This document shows positions 26,280-35,181 of a DNA stretch of 47,997 nucleotides, piece by piece. The notes under the pieces were generated by a model that worked only from the letters and a program-made list of their open reading frames with translations, was not told the DNA's origin and did no database searches. Source of the stretch: Chroococcidiopsidaceae cyanobacterium CP_BM_ER_R8_30 (GTDB taxonomy: Bacteria > Cyanobacteriota > Cyanobacteriia > Cyanobacteriales > Chroococcidiopsidaceae); NCBI GenBank assembly GCA_019244235.1, contig JAFASY010000206.1, positions 1 through 47,997 of the forward strand, written 5' to 3'. Both the position numbers and the translations under genes were made by a program. Numbering within the stretch: the first letter of the stretch is position 1; each line of letters begins with the position of its first letter.

Positions 26280-27052
26280 TCTGTTTCCCCTTCACAAAGG
26301 GTCAGGATTTCAACCCCATCTTTAGTGACAGCTACAGTGTGTTCAAACTGAGCAGAGAGTTTGCGATCACGGGTTAGAGCTGTCCACTTATCGCTTTGTA
26401 CCTCAGCTTCCCAAGTACCTTCATTAATCATTGGCTCAATAGTGAAGACCATACCTGGTCTAAGGCGTTTTCCTTTACCACGTGTGCCGTAGTGAGGCAC
26501 CTGAGGTGCTGTATGAAAAATGTTGCTAACGCCGTGTCCCACAAAATCTCGTACGACAGAGAAGCCTTGGGACTCGGCGTACTCTTGGATCGCAGCACCA
26601 ATGTCTCCAATCCTTGCTTCGGGCTTAACTTCAGCAATACCCCGCTTTAAACACTCTCTAGTTGTTTCAACTAATCTTTTTGCTATTGGGGAAGGTGTGC
26701 CCACAAAGAAGGTTTTAGATGTATCACCGTGATAGCCATCAAGTATTGGTGTCACGTCAATGTTAATAATGTCACCCTCCTTAAGGATTTGCTTAGCGTT
26801 AGGGATGCCGTGGCAAATGACCTCATTAACGCTGGTGCAGATGGACTTAGGAAAGCCATTATAGCCGAGAGGTGCGCTTCTTGCCCCATGAGCTTGAGTC
26901 CAGCGTTCGGCCTCGTCATTTAATTGCAGTGTGCTTACCCCTGGTTTTACCATTGGTTCAAGATGGCGCAGGAGTTCAGCTGCTAACCGCCCAGCCTGAC
27001 GCATCTTTTCTAATTCTCTGTTCGATAACAAAACGATTGTGTCGCTCCCCAT
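26273..27052 (-). CDS. map: methionine aminopeptidase, type I
   Basis: Removes the initiator Met from nascent proteins. The 259 residues show the pita-bread fold motifs: HGARSAPLGYNGFPKSICTS, VICHGIPN, the metal Asp pair in NIDVTPILDGYHGDTSKTF, GHGVSNIFHTAPQVPHYG with a metal His, and MVFTIEPMIN with a metal Glu. No N-terminal zinc finger is present, which is usual for this type in cyanobacteria. Confidence 0.97.
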   Translation of the reverse strand: MGSDTIVLLSNRELEKMRQAGRLAAELLRHLEPMVKPGVSTLQLNDEAERWTQAHGARSAPLGYNGFPKSICTSVNEVICHGIPNAKQILKEGDIINIDVTPILDGYHGDTSKTFFVGTPSPIAKRLVETTRECLKRGIAEVKPEARIGDIGAAIQEYAESQGFSVVRDFVGHGVSNIFHTAPQVPHYGTRGKGKRLRPGMVFTIEPMINEGTWEAEVQSDKWTALTRDRKLSAQFEHTVAVTKDGVEILTLCEGETDY

Positions 27053-27116
27053 GAAATTCCGTTCCCTTACTTGCCGAAAATAGTGGGAAAGATTGACTTC
27101 TATATTTTTCTTCCCC

Positions 27117-28631
27117 TCAATCCGATTCTAGAAACGTTTGTACATGACCATCAGGGCTAAGTACAACTCGGATTGTGGGAGTGTGCCCATTGCTGATAGG
27201 AGAAACAAAGTGTTCGCCAATCAAGGGCATTCCAGTACGATCGATAAATCTTCTGGAGGCTTCTCCTAGAGGGATAATCCTTTGAATAGTACCGTTATCG
27301 TCAAGAATTAAGCTGTATTCTAAAGTTTGCGTCAAGCCAGGGGGTGCTTCCCATCGCTGCTTGAAATAATTTCTGGCTTCTGCCACCTGGGGGATACTAT
27401 CAAACGCAGTGCCCTTGCTAAGTTCAGGAGAAGTTGAACTACTAGGTAGTGGCGTACTTTGATTTCCAAGCCCAGGAGTATTGGGTAGTGTAGGCGATGT
27501 ATTGCTTCCCAAGTTTGGATTACCAGGAGTTAGTACAGGTAGGTTACTGCCAGGTGGTAGGTTAGCCAAGGGAGAATTGGGGGAGTTACTAATAGCAGGC
27601 TGGCGCGGCTCTTTGCTATGGTGCAGGTGTGTGCTATCTGTCTTTGGCTCACTACTAGATTCAGGAAGGCTGCTGTATTGCGAACGATCCTGCTTAGAAG
27701 GAGTGGTGAGGATACTCGGTGGTGGGGGAGGTGCTATCACCCCTGGTAGTTGCCCAGAAGGCAAGCCTGCATTTGTCTGGGAATTGTTTAACCCTGACAC
27801 ACCTTTGGAATTGGGAGGAACAGTAGTGGTACTTGTCAGCGGAGGCAACGGCGGCAATTTTTGTGGGGATGGCAGTGATGATGGTGTTGTCGAGATCGTT
27901 GGCTGCGGCGAGGGTTGCAGGGCAACTGGCGATGGGTTGCTCCGGATTGGACTTTGAGCTACCTGCCTCTGAGGGTTCGTCCGATTTAGAAATACCGCCA
28001 CTGCTGTCGCTACGCCTACAGCTAGCAGCAGCAATGCGGCAATGTTAGCCCAGGTAGAAGGAGCTGCTGATGTGGGGCGGGAGTAGCTGCGAACTGGCGC
28101 AGCCTCCATATCAGCTACACATTCATCTAGTGCTGTCGCCAGATCGAACAGCTGTAGCACACTGAGTTGCATGGCTGTTCCTGATTGCTCTGTCGCAAGC
28201 GGTCTGAAGAAGAGTTTATGAGTTAACCCACTATCAGTTGGTTCTAAGTAGATCTTCTGGTTGAAAGCAACTTCCTGTGATTCGGGACGAGCAACAGCCT
28301 CATCTGTATTTGCCAGCCGGGAAGAATCTAGCGTCACAGGCACTGAGGTATCCGCATGAACCGTAGTGTTGAAGTACTCAGGCGACCGTTTCAGCAAATC
28401 CTGCACGTAGGTGCTTACCGCTGTCTGGAGAGCTATAAATTCTTGGTAATTCCCTCGAACAACCACTGGTTCTGACTCCGGCATTCGGGGGTCGTCGAAG
28501 CGCAGGATGAAGCCCAACAGTTCTGTCACTGGATGCCTTCCTTTGCGAGACAAAGGTGATGTCCGAGCCGTAATTTCTAGGGTGCAGGTGGGTGGGGTGT
28601 ACTGACGTTGAACTGTGTTAGACAGAGGCAT
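27117..28631 (-). CDS. DUF4335 domain protein with one membrane helix
   Basis: A 504-residue cyanobacterial protein of unknown function. Residues 1-185 match the DUF4335 pattern (QYTPPTCTLEITARTSPLSR, GFILRFDDPRMPESEPVVVR, LQLFDLATALDECVADME). A membrane helix follows at about 195-213 (NIAALLLLAVGVATAVAVFL), then a long Pro/Ser/Thr-rich linker (220-410), and a C-terminal domain of about 85 residues with EARNYFKQRWEAPPGLTQTL. The layout suggests a cytoplasmic DUF4335 part and a periplasmic C-terminus resembling TonB-like or cell-envelope tails, but that is inference. The DUF3038 gene lies directly upstream on the same strand, a recurrent cyanobacterial pair. Confidence 0.85.
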   Translation of the reverse strand: MPLSNTVQRQYTPPTCTLEITARTSPLSRKGRHPVTELLGFILRFDDPRMPESEPVVVRGNYQEFIALQTAVSTYVQDLLKRSPEYFNTTVHADTSVPVTLDSSRLANTDEAVARPESQEVAFNQKIYLEPTDSGLTHKLFFRPLATEQSGTAMQLSVLQLFDLATALDECVADMEAAPVRSYSRPTSAAPSTWANIAALLLLAVGVATAVAVFLNRTNPQRQVAQSPIRSNPSPVALQPSPQPTISTTPSSLPSPQKLPPLPPLTSTTTVPPNSKGVSGLNNSQTNAGLPSGQLPGVIAPPPPPSILTTPSKQDRSQYSSLPESSSEPKTDSTHLHHSKEPRQPAISNSPNSPLANLPPGSNLPVLTPGNPNLGSNTSPTLPNTPGLGNQSTPLPSSSTSPELSKGTAFDSIPQVAEARNYFKQRWEAPPGLTQTLEYSLILDDNGTIQRIIPLGEASRRFIDRTGMPLIGEHFVSPISNGHTPTIRVVLSPDGHVQTFLESD

Positions 28632-28700
28632 GGTAGTGGGGTGATGGGGAGTAGAATCTAAGCTGGGCGGTTGAGCTTGCGGTAGAGCGCAGACGGAGTT

Positions 28701-29291
28701 TCACTCCGGCGCTCCCTTGAGGAGTCGTGACCAGAGGCGATGGTGACCACCAGGACCACTATAAAACAGAAGCTCCACAAGGAGCTTCAAAGCAACACTA
28801 TTTAGTAAATCTGATGTAGCAATTTTGTCTTCATCTAACCAGCGTTCTTGGTAAAGCTGGTTAAAGGTATCAAGATAGTCTCCCAGTAAAGCTATATCAT
28901 GCGGACTGCGACGGTCTACCACCAATTGTTCTAAGAGGGTAACGGCACGACGGATCAGTTCCTGATGCTGTCTTGATAGGTAGCAGATGGTTAAAACCAG
29001 CGATCGCACTGCTTCTTCATCCCTCTGGGGCTGGCTTGCCTCAGACTCAGGGAGGGAATCTGACAGCTGTGGCTGCCTTGAGGTTATATAGGCTAGCACT
29101 TGAGGCTCCAGATTGAGATGAGCTGCTGCCTGGATTATGACATTGGTATCAACCCGTGCCAAGGCTTCTAATGCCAACAGCACTAGATCTAGCTGAACCT
29201 TGATCTTGTCCAACTGAGTGGGGTCAAGCTTGGTGTGCGTAAGCTCCTCCCAATGGTGAGGTAGCAGAGGCGAATTGCTGGTAGAGCGCAT
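28701..29291 (-). CDS. DUF3038 domain protein
   Basis: A 196-residue soluble, mostly helical cyanobacterial protein. The segments LDKIKVQLDLVLLALEALAR, LVLTICYLSRQHQELIRRAV and KLLVELLFYSGPGGHHRLW identify DUF3038. No enzymatic motif is visible. It is followed after 69 bases by the DUF4335 gene; the constant pairing in cyanobacteria suggests a common complex or process. The ATG has only a weak ribosome binding site. Confidence 0.85.
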   Translation of the reverse strand: MRSTSNSPLLPHHWEELTHTKLDPTQLDKIKVQLDLVLLALEALARVDTNVIIQAAAHLNLEPQVLAYITSRQPQLSDSLPESEASQPQRDEEAVRSLVLTICYLSRQHQELIRRAVTLLEQLVVDRRSPHDIALLGDYLDTFNQLYQERWLDEDKIATSDLLNSVALKLLVELLFYSGPGGHHRLWSRLLKGAPE

Positions 29292-29489
29292 ATTCTATGT
29301 CCTAGAGATTGAAGCCTAGTATAAATTGAGAAGAGCGCTCTCTGCCGCCAAAGAGCGGAACGCCCGTGCTACCCACTTCAGTACCAGACCTTTGACTTTG
29401 CAGTTTTGTTTCCTAAAGAATTAGCTAACAGCTTATCGAGCTTTAACTAATGAAATTAAACTTAGATTCTACAATGTTTTCTGATGACT

Positions 29490-31871
29490 CTATTCGCCTG
29501 GTGCCTTTAGATGAACAACAGTAACACCAGTACCGCCATCTGCTGGTTCAGCTGGCTCAAATTTACTCACTCGGGGATGCTGCTGTAAGAAGGTCTGAAT
29601 ACCCTGGCGTAGACGACCAGTACCGTGTCCATGAATGAGCCACAAAGGACCGCTAGCATCTGAAAGTTCTCGCTCTAAAACCAGCTCCGCATCTGCAACT
29701 CGGCTACCCCGTAAATCAATAGTATTCTGAGATGTCCGAATGGCTGGGACAGATGGGGGTGGCGGGACAATCGGTGGGGCTGATTTTGGCCTAGCTATCG
29801 GTATTTCTGCTTTCTGACCATCTAGCGATTCAACATCCTCTAGCCCCACAGTCATCTTCATTAGTCCAAATCTCACTGTTAGCTCTCCATCCTGATCTGG
29901 ACCGCTTAACACCTCAGCCGTCTGATGCAAACGGGGAATACGAACGCGATCGCCAACTTGAGGTCGAAAACCGACTTTGGGTTTTGGCGGCGGTGGCAAG
30001 TGCCGCTCGGCGATTTGATTCAGAGCATTGGTAGCTTGCTGAGCAGCTTGAGCTGTTGTTGAGCCCTGCTGTAACTGCCGAATAATCTGAGCAACTTCCC
30101 TTTTAGCCGCAGCTATAGCACTCTGCACCGCTTGTTCTTGCTGCTGCCGTAACTGCTGCTCTCGTTCTTGCAGTTTAGCTGCCTTCTCGGTCAGTTCTTG
30201 ATGTAGACTTTCTGCTTGCTCTAGTAGCTCTTGTGCTTGAGTTGCTTTGGCTTCTTGAAGCCGACGTTGAGCTTCCAATCCAGAGATGACTTGATTGATA
30301 TCCGCTGTTGCTCCACCTAAATTGGTTCTCGCCTCATCAATTACCTCTGATTTCAGCCCTAAACGCTGCGCTATCGTCAATGCATTGGAGCGACCAGGAA
30401 TTCCCCACAACAATCTATAAGTAGGTGAAAGGCTCTCCTCGTCAAATTCAACAGAGGCATTCTCAAACCGCTCGTCTTGATATTTTAGTGCCTTAAGTTC
30501 ACCAAAATGAGTGGTGGCAATAGTGAGTTGGGCATGTTCTGCCAGATATTTCAGTAAGGCGATCGCTAAAGCACTGCCTTCAACAGGGTCAGTCCCAGCA
30601 CCCACTTCATCTAGTAGAACAAGGGAATCTTGGCCTATTGTCTCAAGAATTTGACTGATTCGGCGAATGTGACCGGAGAAGGTGGATAAACTTTGCTCTA
30701 GTGACTGTTCATCGCCGATATCTGCCAGCACTTGATCGAACCAAGGCAGTTCAACTGGTTCGCGAGCCAGGATAAATAGACCAACCTTTGCCATCAGAGC
30801 CGCCAACCCCAAAGTTTTTAGAGTGACAGTCTTACCTCCCGTATTGGGACCTGTAATCGTCACGACTCGAATCGTTGGCTGGATCAGTAAATCAACTGGC
30901 ACGACAGTCTGACCTTGCTCATGCTGTTGTTGCCATACAAGTAGTGGATGACGCAGCTGTCGCAGGGTAACGATTTCGGCCTGCTTTCTTTGGATAAACC
31001 GAGGAGGATTGGCTCTTAGCCAGAAACTGTAACGGGCCCGGGCACAAGCTAGATCTAGAGTTGTCACAATTGCTAACAACCGTTCTAAATCTGGCTTCAC
31101 TGCTGCTACTTGCTCTGTCAAACCCTGGAGAACAGCTTCCTCTATAGCTTGCTCTCTTACTATTGTCTGCCGCAGCTGATTTCCTAGAGGAACAATGGCA
31201 TTAGGTTCGATGTAGAGCGTAGCCCCACTAGTGGAGGTATCGTGAACAATCCCAGGAATGGCATCTTTTTGGGGAGCTTTAACAGGAATGACGAAGCGAT
31301 CACCTCGTTGGGTAATGAGCTGTTCTTGAACGGCACCTGCTTGACGCTGCAAAATCCCCTGTAGGATACGGTTAATCTGGTTGTGCAATCCTCTAAGCTG
31401 AGTCCGAATCTCGGCTAGTTGAGGGCTAGCTCGGTCACTCACTGAGCCTTGCTCATCAATACAGCGGTGGATTTCTTGCTCAAGCTCTGGATAGGTACGT
31501 AGGTCAACTACCATTGCCTGTAGTACAGGCACATTATCCTGGTTATCAATGGTGCGACGCAGTTGCCTAGTTCCAGCTAAAGTTGTAGCGATCGCCAGCA
31601 GTTCCTTCCCATGCAAAATGCCTCGGCGCTCTGCCCGTTCCAATGCCGCGCCAATATCCTGGATGCCCTCAAATGACAGTCCACTATTGAGACGACTCTC
31701 CAGCTGATAGACTTCCTGAGTTTGTGTAACTAAGTATTCGCTCTCGAACTGAGTTTCTGGAATTTTCAAGTGTCGTGCTGCTACGACCCCCAGCTTAGTT
31801 GCTGCAAAGGTAGATAGGTGTTGGCATAAGCGCTGCCACTCTAAGAGTTCTAGAGTCTCCGATTGAATCAA
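29490..31871 (-). CDS. mutS2: endonuclease MutS2
   Basis: A 793-residue MutS2 with roles in suppressing recombination or rescuing collided ribosomes in other bacteria. The ATPase shows Walker A ITGPNTGGKTVTLKTLGL, Walker B SLVLLDEVGAGTDPVEG and TIATTHFGELKALKY. A long coiled coil (about 520-620) follows. A KOW-like strand region comes next, and then the C-terminal Smr nuclease domain with DLRGSRVADAELVLE and LIHGHGTGRLRQGIQ. The mismatch-recognition domain of MutS is absent, as expected. The start is a TTG: an in-frame TAA lies only two codons upstream and no ATG is nearby. Confidence 0.96.
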   Translation of the reverse strand: MIQSETLELLEWQRLCQHLSTFAATKLGVVAARHLKIPETQFESEYLVTQTQEVYQLESRLNSGLSFEGIQDIGAALERAERRGILHGKELLAIATTLAGTRQLRRTIDNQDNVPVLQAMVVDLRTYPELEQEIHRCIDEQGSVSDRASPQLAEIRTQLRGLHNQINRILQGILQRQAGAVQEQLITQRGDRFVIPVKAPQKDAIPGIVHDTSTSGATLYIEPNAIVPLGNQLRQTIVREQAIEEAVLQGLTEQVAAVKPDLERLLAIVTTLDLACARARYSFWLRANPPRFIQRKQAEIVTLRQLRHPLLVWQQQHEQGQTVVPVDLLIQPTIRVVTITGPNTGGKTVTLKTLGLAALMAKVGLFILAREPVELPWFDQVLADIGDEQSLEQSLSTFSGHIRRISQILETIGQDSLVLLDEVGAGTDPVEGSALAIALLKYLAEHAQLTIATTHFGELKALKYQDERFENASVEFDEESLSPTYRLLWGIPGRSNALTIAQRLGLKSEVIDEARTNLGGATADINQVISGLEAQRRLQEAKATQAQELLEQAESLHQELTEKAAKLQEREQQLRQQQEQAVQSAIAAAKREVAQIIRQLQQGSTTAQAAQQATNALNQIAERHLPPPPKPKVGFRPQVGDRVRIPRLHQTAEVLSGPDQDGELTVRFGLMKMTVGLEDVESLDGQKAEIPIARPKSAPPIVPPPPSVPAIRTSQNTIDLRGSRVADAELVLERELSDASGPLWLIHGHGTGRLRQGIQTFLQQHPRVSKFEPAEPADGGTGVTVVHLKAPGE

Positions 31872-32253
31872 AGCTTAATAATTGAAACTAAGAGTTACAC
31901 AAGTCCAAATTAAGAGCGTTATTGCCGACACCTCTTTTCAAGATACAGCAGGCAGATTTTTCACTCTATTTCAATCATAATACCGTGTAACACATAACGA
32001 ATCCCGCTTGAGAAATATTCAAAGGAGCTAGGGAGACCAATGTTTAAGGATGTGGAATTGGAAGTAGGGATGTCTTATAACTCACACTTCCTTATCTCAG
32101 TACAAATATTTAGTTTTTTAGTGAGCTTATGACCCATAACGTGCATTTTCTGTTTTCATTCCTCTAGCTACTCACCGCCCCTTCTTTTGTCACAATTTTG
32201 CTGGAGATTTGATAGTCTATCTTTAAATAGGGTTGGGAACGAGTAAAAAAAGC
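31872..32253. other. mutS2-guaB3 divergent intergenic region
   Basis: About 380 bases between two divergent genes should hold promoters for both. It is AT-rich. A 30-codon plus-strand frame starting near 32040 has no ribosome binding site or family match and is probably chance. I see no RNA gene or confident promoter boxes. Confidence 0.35.
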
Positions 32254-33417
32254 GTGGACATTCAAATTGGAAGAGGCAAGAGCGCCAGGAGAGCTTACGG
32301 AATTGATGAGATTGCTCTAGTTCCCGGTACTAGAACACTCGATCCGAGTTTGGCAGACACAGGATGGCGTATAGGTAGTATTGAGCGCGAGATTCCCATC
32401 ATAGCCAGTGCAATGGATGGGGTTGTGGATGTCCACATGGCTGTGCTGTTATCTCAGTTGGGAGCATTGGGTGTCCTTAACTTAGAAGGTATTCAAACCC
32501 GATATTCTAACCCCGGTCCGATTCTAGAACGCATCAGTTCGAGCGGGAGCGAAGACTTTGTACAGTTGATGCAAGAACTCTATGCTGAGCCAGTTAAGCC
32601 AGAATTGATTGAGCAACGAATTCTAGAAATTAAGCAGCAAGGCGGTATTGCAGCGGTAAGCACTACCCCTGTAGGGGCAACCAAATATGGTGCGGTTGTA
32701 AGTGCAGCCGCCGCAGATTTGTTTTTTGTCCAAGCAACTGTTGTTTCCACTGCTCACTTATCACCTTCGTCGGTGATGCCCCTTGATTTAGCTGAATTTT
32801 GCCGGGAAATGCCAATGCCAGTAGTGCTGGGTAATTGCGTAACTTACGAAGTAGCACTGAACTTAATGAAGGCAGGGGCATCTGGCGTCCTAGTGGGTAT
32901 TGGACCTGGAGCAGCTTGTACCTCTCGAGGAGTACTAGGTGTGGGTGTGCCCCAGGCAAGTGCAGTAGCCGACTGCGCTGCGGCACGCGAGAACTACTAT
33001 CAGGAAACTGGCAACTATGTGCCCGTCATTGCTGATGGGGGACTAGTGACTGGTGGAGATATCTGTAAGTGTATTGCCTGTGGCGCAGATGGCGTGATGA
33101 TTGGTTCACCCTTCGCTCGGGCTGTTGAAGCCCCTGGAAGAGGCTATCACTGGGGTATGGCAACGCCTAGCCCTGTTTTACCCCGTGGCACCCGGATTCG
33201 GGTTGGTACCACAGGCACATGCGAACAAATTCTACGAGGACCAGCGCAACTAGATGATGGCACCCATAACCTCTTAGGAGCGTTGAAAACGAGTATGGGG
33301 ACTCTAGGAGCAAAAGACATTAAGGAAATGCAGCAAGTTGAAGTTGTGATTGCTCCCTCTTTGTTAACTGAGGGCAAAGTTTATCAAAAAGCCCAGCATC
33401 TTGGCATGGGTAAGTAG
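32254..33417 (+). CDS. guaB3: GuaB3 family IMP dehydrogenase-related protein
   Basis: A TIM-barrel member of the IMP dehydrogenase/GMP reductase superfamily. From the GTG at 32254 it has 387 residues starting MDIQIGRGKSARRAYGIDEI, the length and start known for the Synechocystis family member; a TTG at 32233 would add seven residues. The catalytic Cys lies in VGIGPGAACTSRGVLG, the phosphate-binding loop in VIADGGLVTGGDICKCI, and the flap-like region near RGTRIRVGTTGTCEQIL. CBS domains are absent. GuaB3 has been described as a distinct cyanobacterial class with IMP dehydrogenase activity, so conversion of IMP to XMP in GMP synthesis is likely. Classical GuaB is not in the window. Confidence 0.92.
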   Translation: MDIQIGRGKSARRAYGIDEIALVPGTRTLDPSLADTGWRIGSIEREIPIIASAMDGVVDVHMAVLLSQLGALGVLNLEGIQTRYSNPGPILERISSSGSEDFVQLMQELYAEPVKPELIEQRILEIKQQGGIAAVSTTPVGATKYGAVVSAAAADLFFVQATVVSTAHLSPSSVMPLDLAEFCREMPMPVVLGNCVTYEVALNLMKAGASGVLVGIGPGAACTSRGVLGVGVPQASAVADCAAARENYYQETGNYVPVIADGGLVTGGDICKCIACGADGVMIGSPFARAVEAPGRGYHWGMATPSPVLPRGTRIRVGTTGTCEQILRGPAQLDDGTHNLLGALKTSMGTLGAKDIKEMQQVEVVIAPSLLTEGKVYQKAQHLGMGK

Positions 33418-33609
33418 ATTAACTTGAACAGCCTTGCTACTTTCCCCACATCTTAGTTTAGTACTCCACTGCTCCTAGCTACATAATGCATACTGTAACG
33501 TTTTTAAATTAGAATTAACATAAAGAAAACTTTATTCCGTAATGCCTATGCTGTTGGGCTTGCGGTGTGTGCTAGAGCGATACGAACATACTTTCGTTCA
33601 GAGGCAGTT

Positions 33610-34347
33610 ATGGTTGTCAATTTTGCCCGCACTTCTGCTTCTTCCCAGAGGTTGAAACAAGTCTTCCAAACCCTTAATGCAGAAAGTTGTCCTTTGTCTT
33701 TCAACTTTCATATGCATACTGTCTACTCCGATGGCAGGTTCCAACCGGAGACGTTGATGCAGCAGGCAATCGCTCTTGGTCTCCAGGGGCTGGCAATTAC
33801 AGATCACCATACTCTCTGCGGCTATCAAGTCGCCCAGCGTTGGCTAGAAAACTGGAAGTTGAGTTGCAAAGGGCGCGCCGATGGAGGCGCTAAGAGCGGA
33901 ACATTGAGCCGAGAAGGACTGCAGGGGAACGCACCTGAACTTTGGAGCGGGATGGAAGTTAACGCGGCGCTTTTGGGCATCGAAGTCCATATTTTAGGTT
34001 ACGCATTTGACCCAGAGCATCCTAGCTTAGCACCTTATACCCAACGTCACGCTGCTAGTGGCAATGATTATCATGCCGCTAAAGTGATCGCGGCGATTCA
34101 TCAAGCTGGGGGGTTGGCAGTCCTTGCTCATCCAGCGCGATACAAGCGATCGCACTTTGAATTGATTCCCGCTGCTGCTCAAGTTGGGATTGATGGGGTT
34201 GAGGCTTATTATGCTTATAATAATCCCAACCCCTGGCAACCTAGCCCAGTAGAAACCCGACAAGTAAAACAGCTAGCTGCTACTTATGGTTTATTAAATA
34301 CCTGTGGCACTGATACTCACGGTCTTAGCTTGCTCCAGCGTCTGTAG
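33610..34347 (+). CDS. PHP-domain phosphoesterase (TrpH-like)
   Basis: A 245-residue stand-alone PHP protein with a predicted trinuclear metal site. Motifs in order: NFHMHTVYSDGRFQPETL, ITDHHTLCGYQVAQ, GMEVNAALLGIEVHILGYAF, VLAHPARYKRSHFE and GTDTHGLSLLQRL. The nearest characterised relatives are RNase AM/TrpH-type phosphoesterases that degrade short RNA or 3'-5' nucleotides; the substrate here is not known. The ATG at 33610 has GAGG ahead and is preferred over a longer frame from 33565. The next gene, DnaE, also begins with a PHP domain, but the two are unrelated beyond that fold. Confidence 0.85.
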   Translation: MVVNFARTSASSQRLKQVFQTLNAESCPLSFNFHMHTVYSDGRFQPETLMQQAIALGLQGLAITDHHTLCGYQVAQRWLENWKLSCKGRADGGAKSGTLSREGLQGNAPELWSGMEVNAALLGIEVHILGYAFDPEHPSLAPYTQRHAASGNDYHAAKVIAAIHQAGGLAVLAHPARYKRSHFELIPAAAQVGIDGVEAYYAYNNPNPWQPSPVETRQVKQLAATYGLLNTCGTDTHGLSLLQRL

Positions 34348-34411
34348 AGCAACGGTTTCAAAGCGCAGCTCCAAGACTTTAGGAGAGAGATTGATGAAGT
34401 CAAGCTGCGAT

Positions 34412-34427
34412 CCGCCGTGCACGGCGG
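34412..34427. repeat. perfect 16-bp GC palindrome downstream of the PHP gene
   Basis: CCGCCGTGCACGGCGG is self-complementary over 16 bases and sits about 65 bases after the PHP gene. There is no T tract, so it is more like a dispersed palindrome than a terminator. Confidence 0.6.
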
Positions 34428-34507
34428 TCCCTTGTTCGTTGATTCTTCCTGGAAACTGGCATCTGTTGTGCTGAGTTTGAGAGAAACCTCATTCTTAACA
34501 ATTTTTA

Positions 34508-34533
34508 GGCCGTTGCTAGATGTAGCGACGGCC
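34508..34533. terminator. hairpin between the PHP gene and the small membrane protein gene
   Basis: Eleven-base arms (GGCCGTTGCTA and TAGCGACGGCC, one G-T wobble) enclose a four-base loop. It lies between two converging genes, with AT-rich sequence on both sides, so it may terminate in either direction. Confidence 0.6.
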
Positions 34534-34603
34534 CAATTCTATTAGAACTCTTTCAGTATTCGGCTAGGCAAGCAACAACTTTTGTTAACAAAATGAGAAA
34601 CAC

Positions 34604-34723
34604 TTATCTCAAAGCACCGCTTTGCATTGTCATTAAAGCGACGATACCAACGCTCGTCAGCAGTAGTAAAATTCCCAGAAAGATTGATTGACCGAGATGC
34701 CTTGGTGATTCTGAAGCTTTCAT
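34604..34723 (-). CDS. small single-span membrane protein
   Basis: A 39-residue frame beginning MKASESPRHLGQSIFLGILL, then a hydrophobic helix through LLTSVGIVALM and a short polar tail ending SGALR. Size, the polar N-terminus and one helix are like the small subunits of thylakoid complexes, but the sequence matches none that I recognise (PsbX, PsbJ, PetG, PetM, PsaM). A hairpin follows 70 bases downstream, in keeping with a real transcript. A longer frame from 34798 adds non-conserved-looking residues. The call as a gene is moderate; function unknown. Confidence 0.5.
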   Translation of the reverse strand: MKASESPRHLGQSIFLGILLLLTSVGIVALMTMQSGALR

Positions 34724-35181
34724 AGCTTTGCTTATTGATTTATTAAGGATTCCATTAAATTTAGCATCACTGTTGCATCTGTAAACAGAACGTGACAAAA
34801 TCTTAAAGTAATGTAAATTTTCTTAAAAAGAACCTCAGCTAACACTTCAACATTTCCCCTGTGTATGCAATTTGGCTTGGTGAAGAGAGCGTTCAAAATC
34901 CGATTCCTGACCACACCAAATTACCAGAGTCCGATGGAACGTTTGTGAAGAATTTTCAGGAGCATCCCCAGAGCATAATTCTGACTGATTCGATCGCCCC
35001 CGTTCTGCAACCCCTGCACCCGCACTCATCTCGATACCATCAGAGGACATGTTGTGTTGCCAGCGGTTGTCCACCGCTACATGTAGCGCTAAGCATGACG
35101 ACAAACGCTACAACCTGAGACTATAATTTGATAATCTAAATCCCAAGTCTCACTGCCTCTCGTCCTCTACTAGAAACGCCC
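34724..35181. other. intergenic region upstream of dnaE
   Basis: About 460 bases with no convincing gene. It contains a nested dyad at 35047-35084: AGCGGT/ACCGCT arms at 35062-35078 inside ACATG/CATGT arms. A TATAAT box lies at 35122-35127, about 55 bases before the dnaE start, and could be its -10 element; a matching -35 is not clear. Confidence 0.4.

Noticed and set aside
27481-27957. 158-codon plus-strand frame with Gly-rich product
   Set aside because: Antisense shadow of the Pro-rich linker of the DUF4335 protein.
34847-35104. 85-codon frames on both strands upstream of dnaE
   Set aside because: Mutually overlapping, no ribosome binding site or recognisable composition; they fall on a dyad-rich non-coding region.
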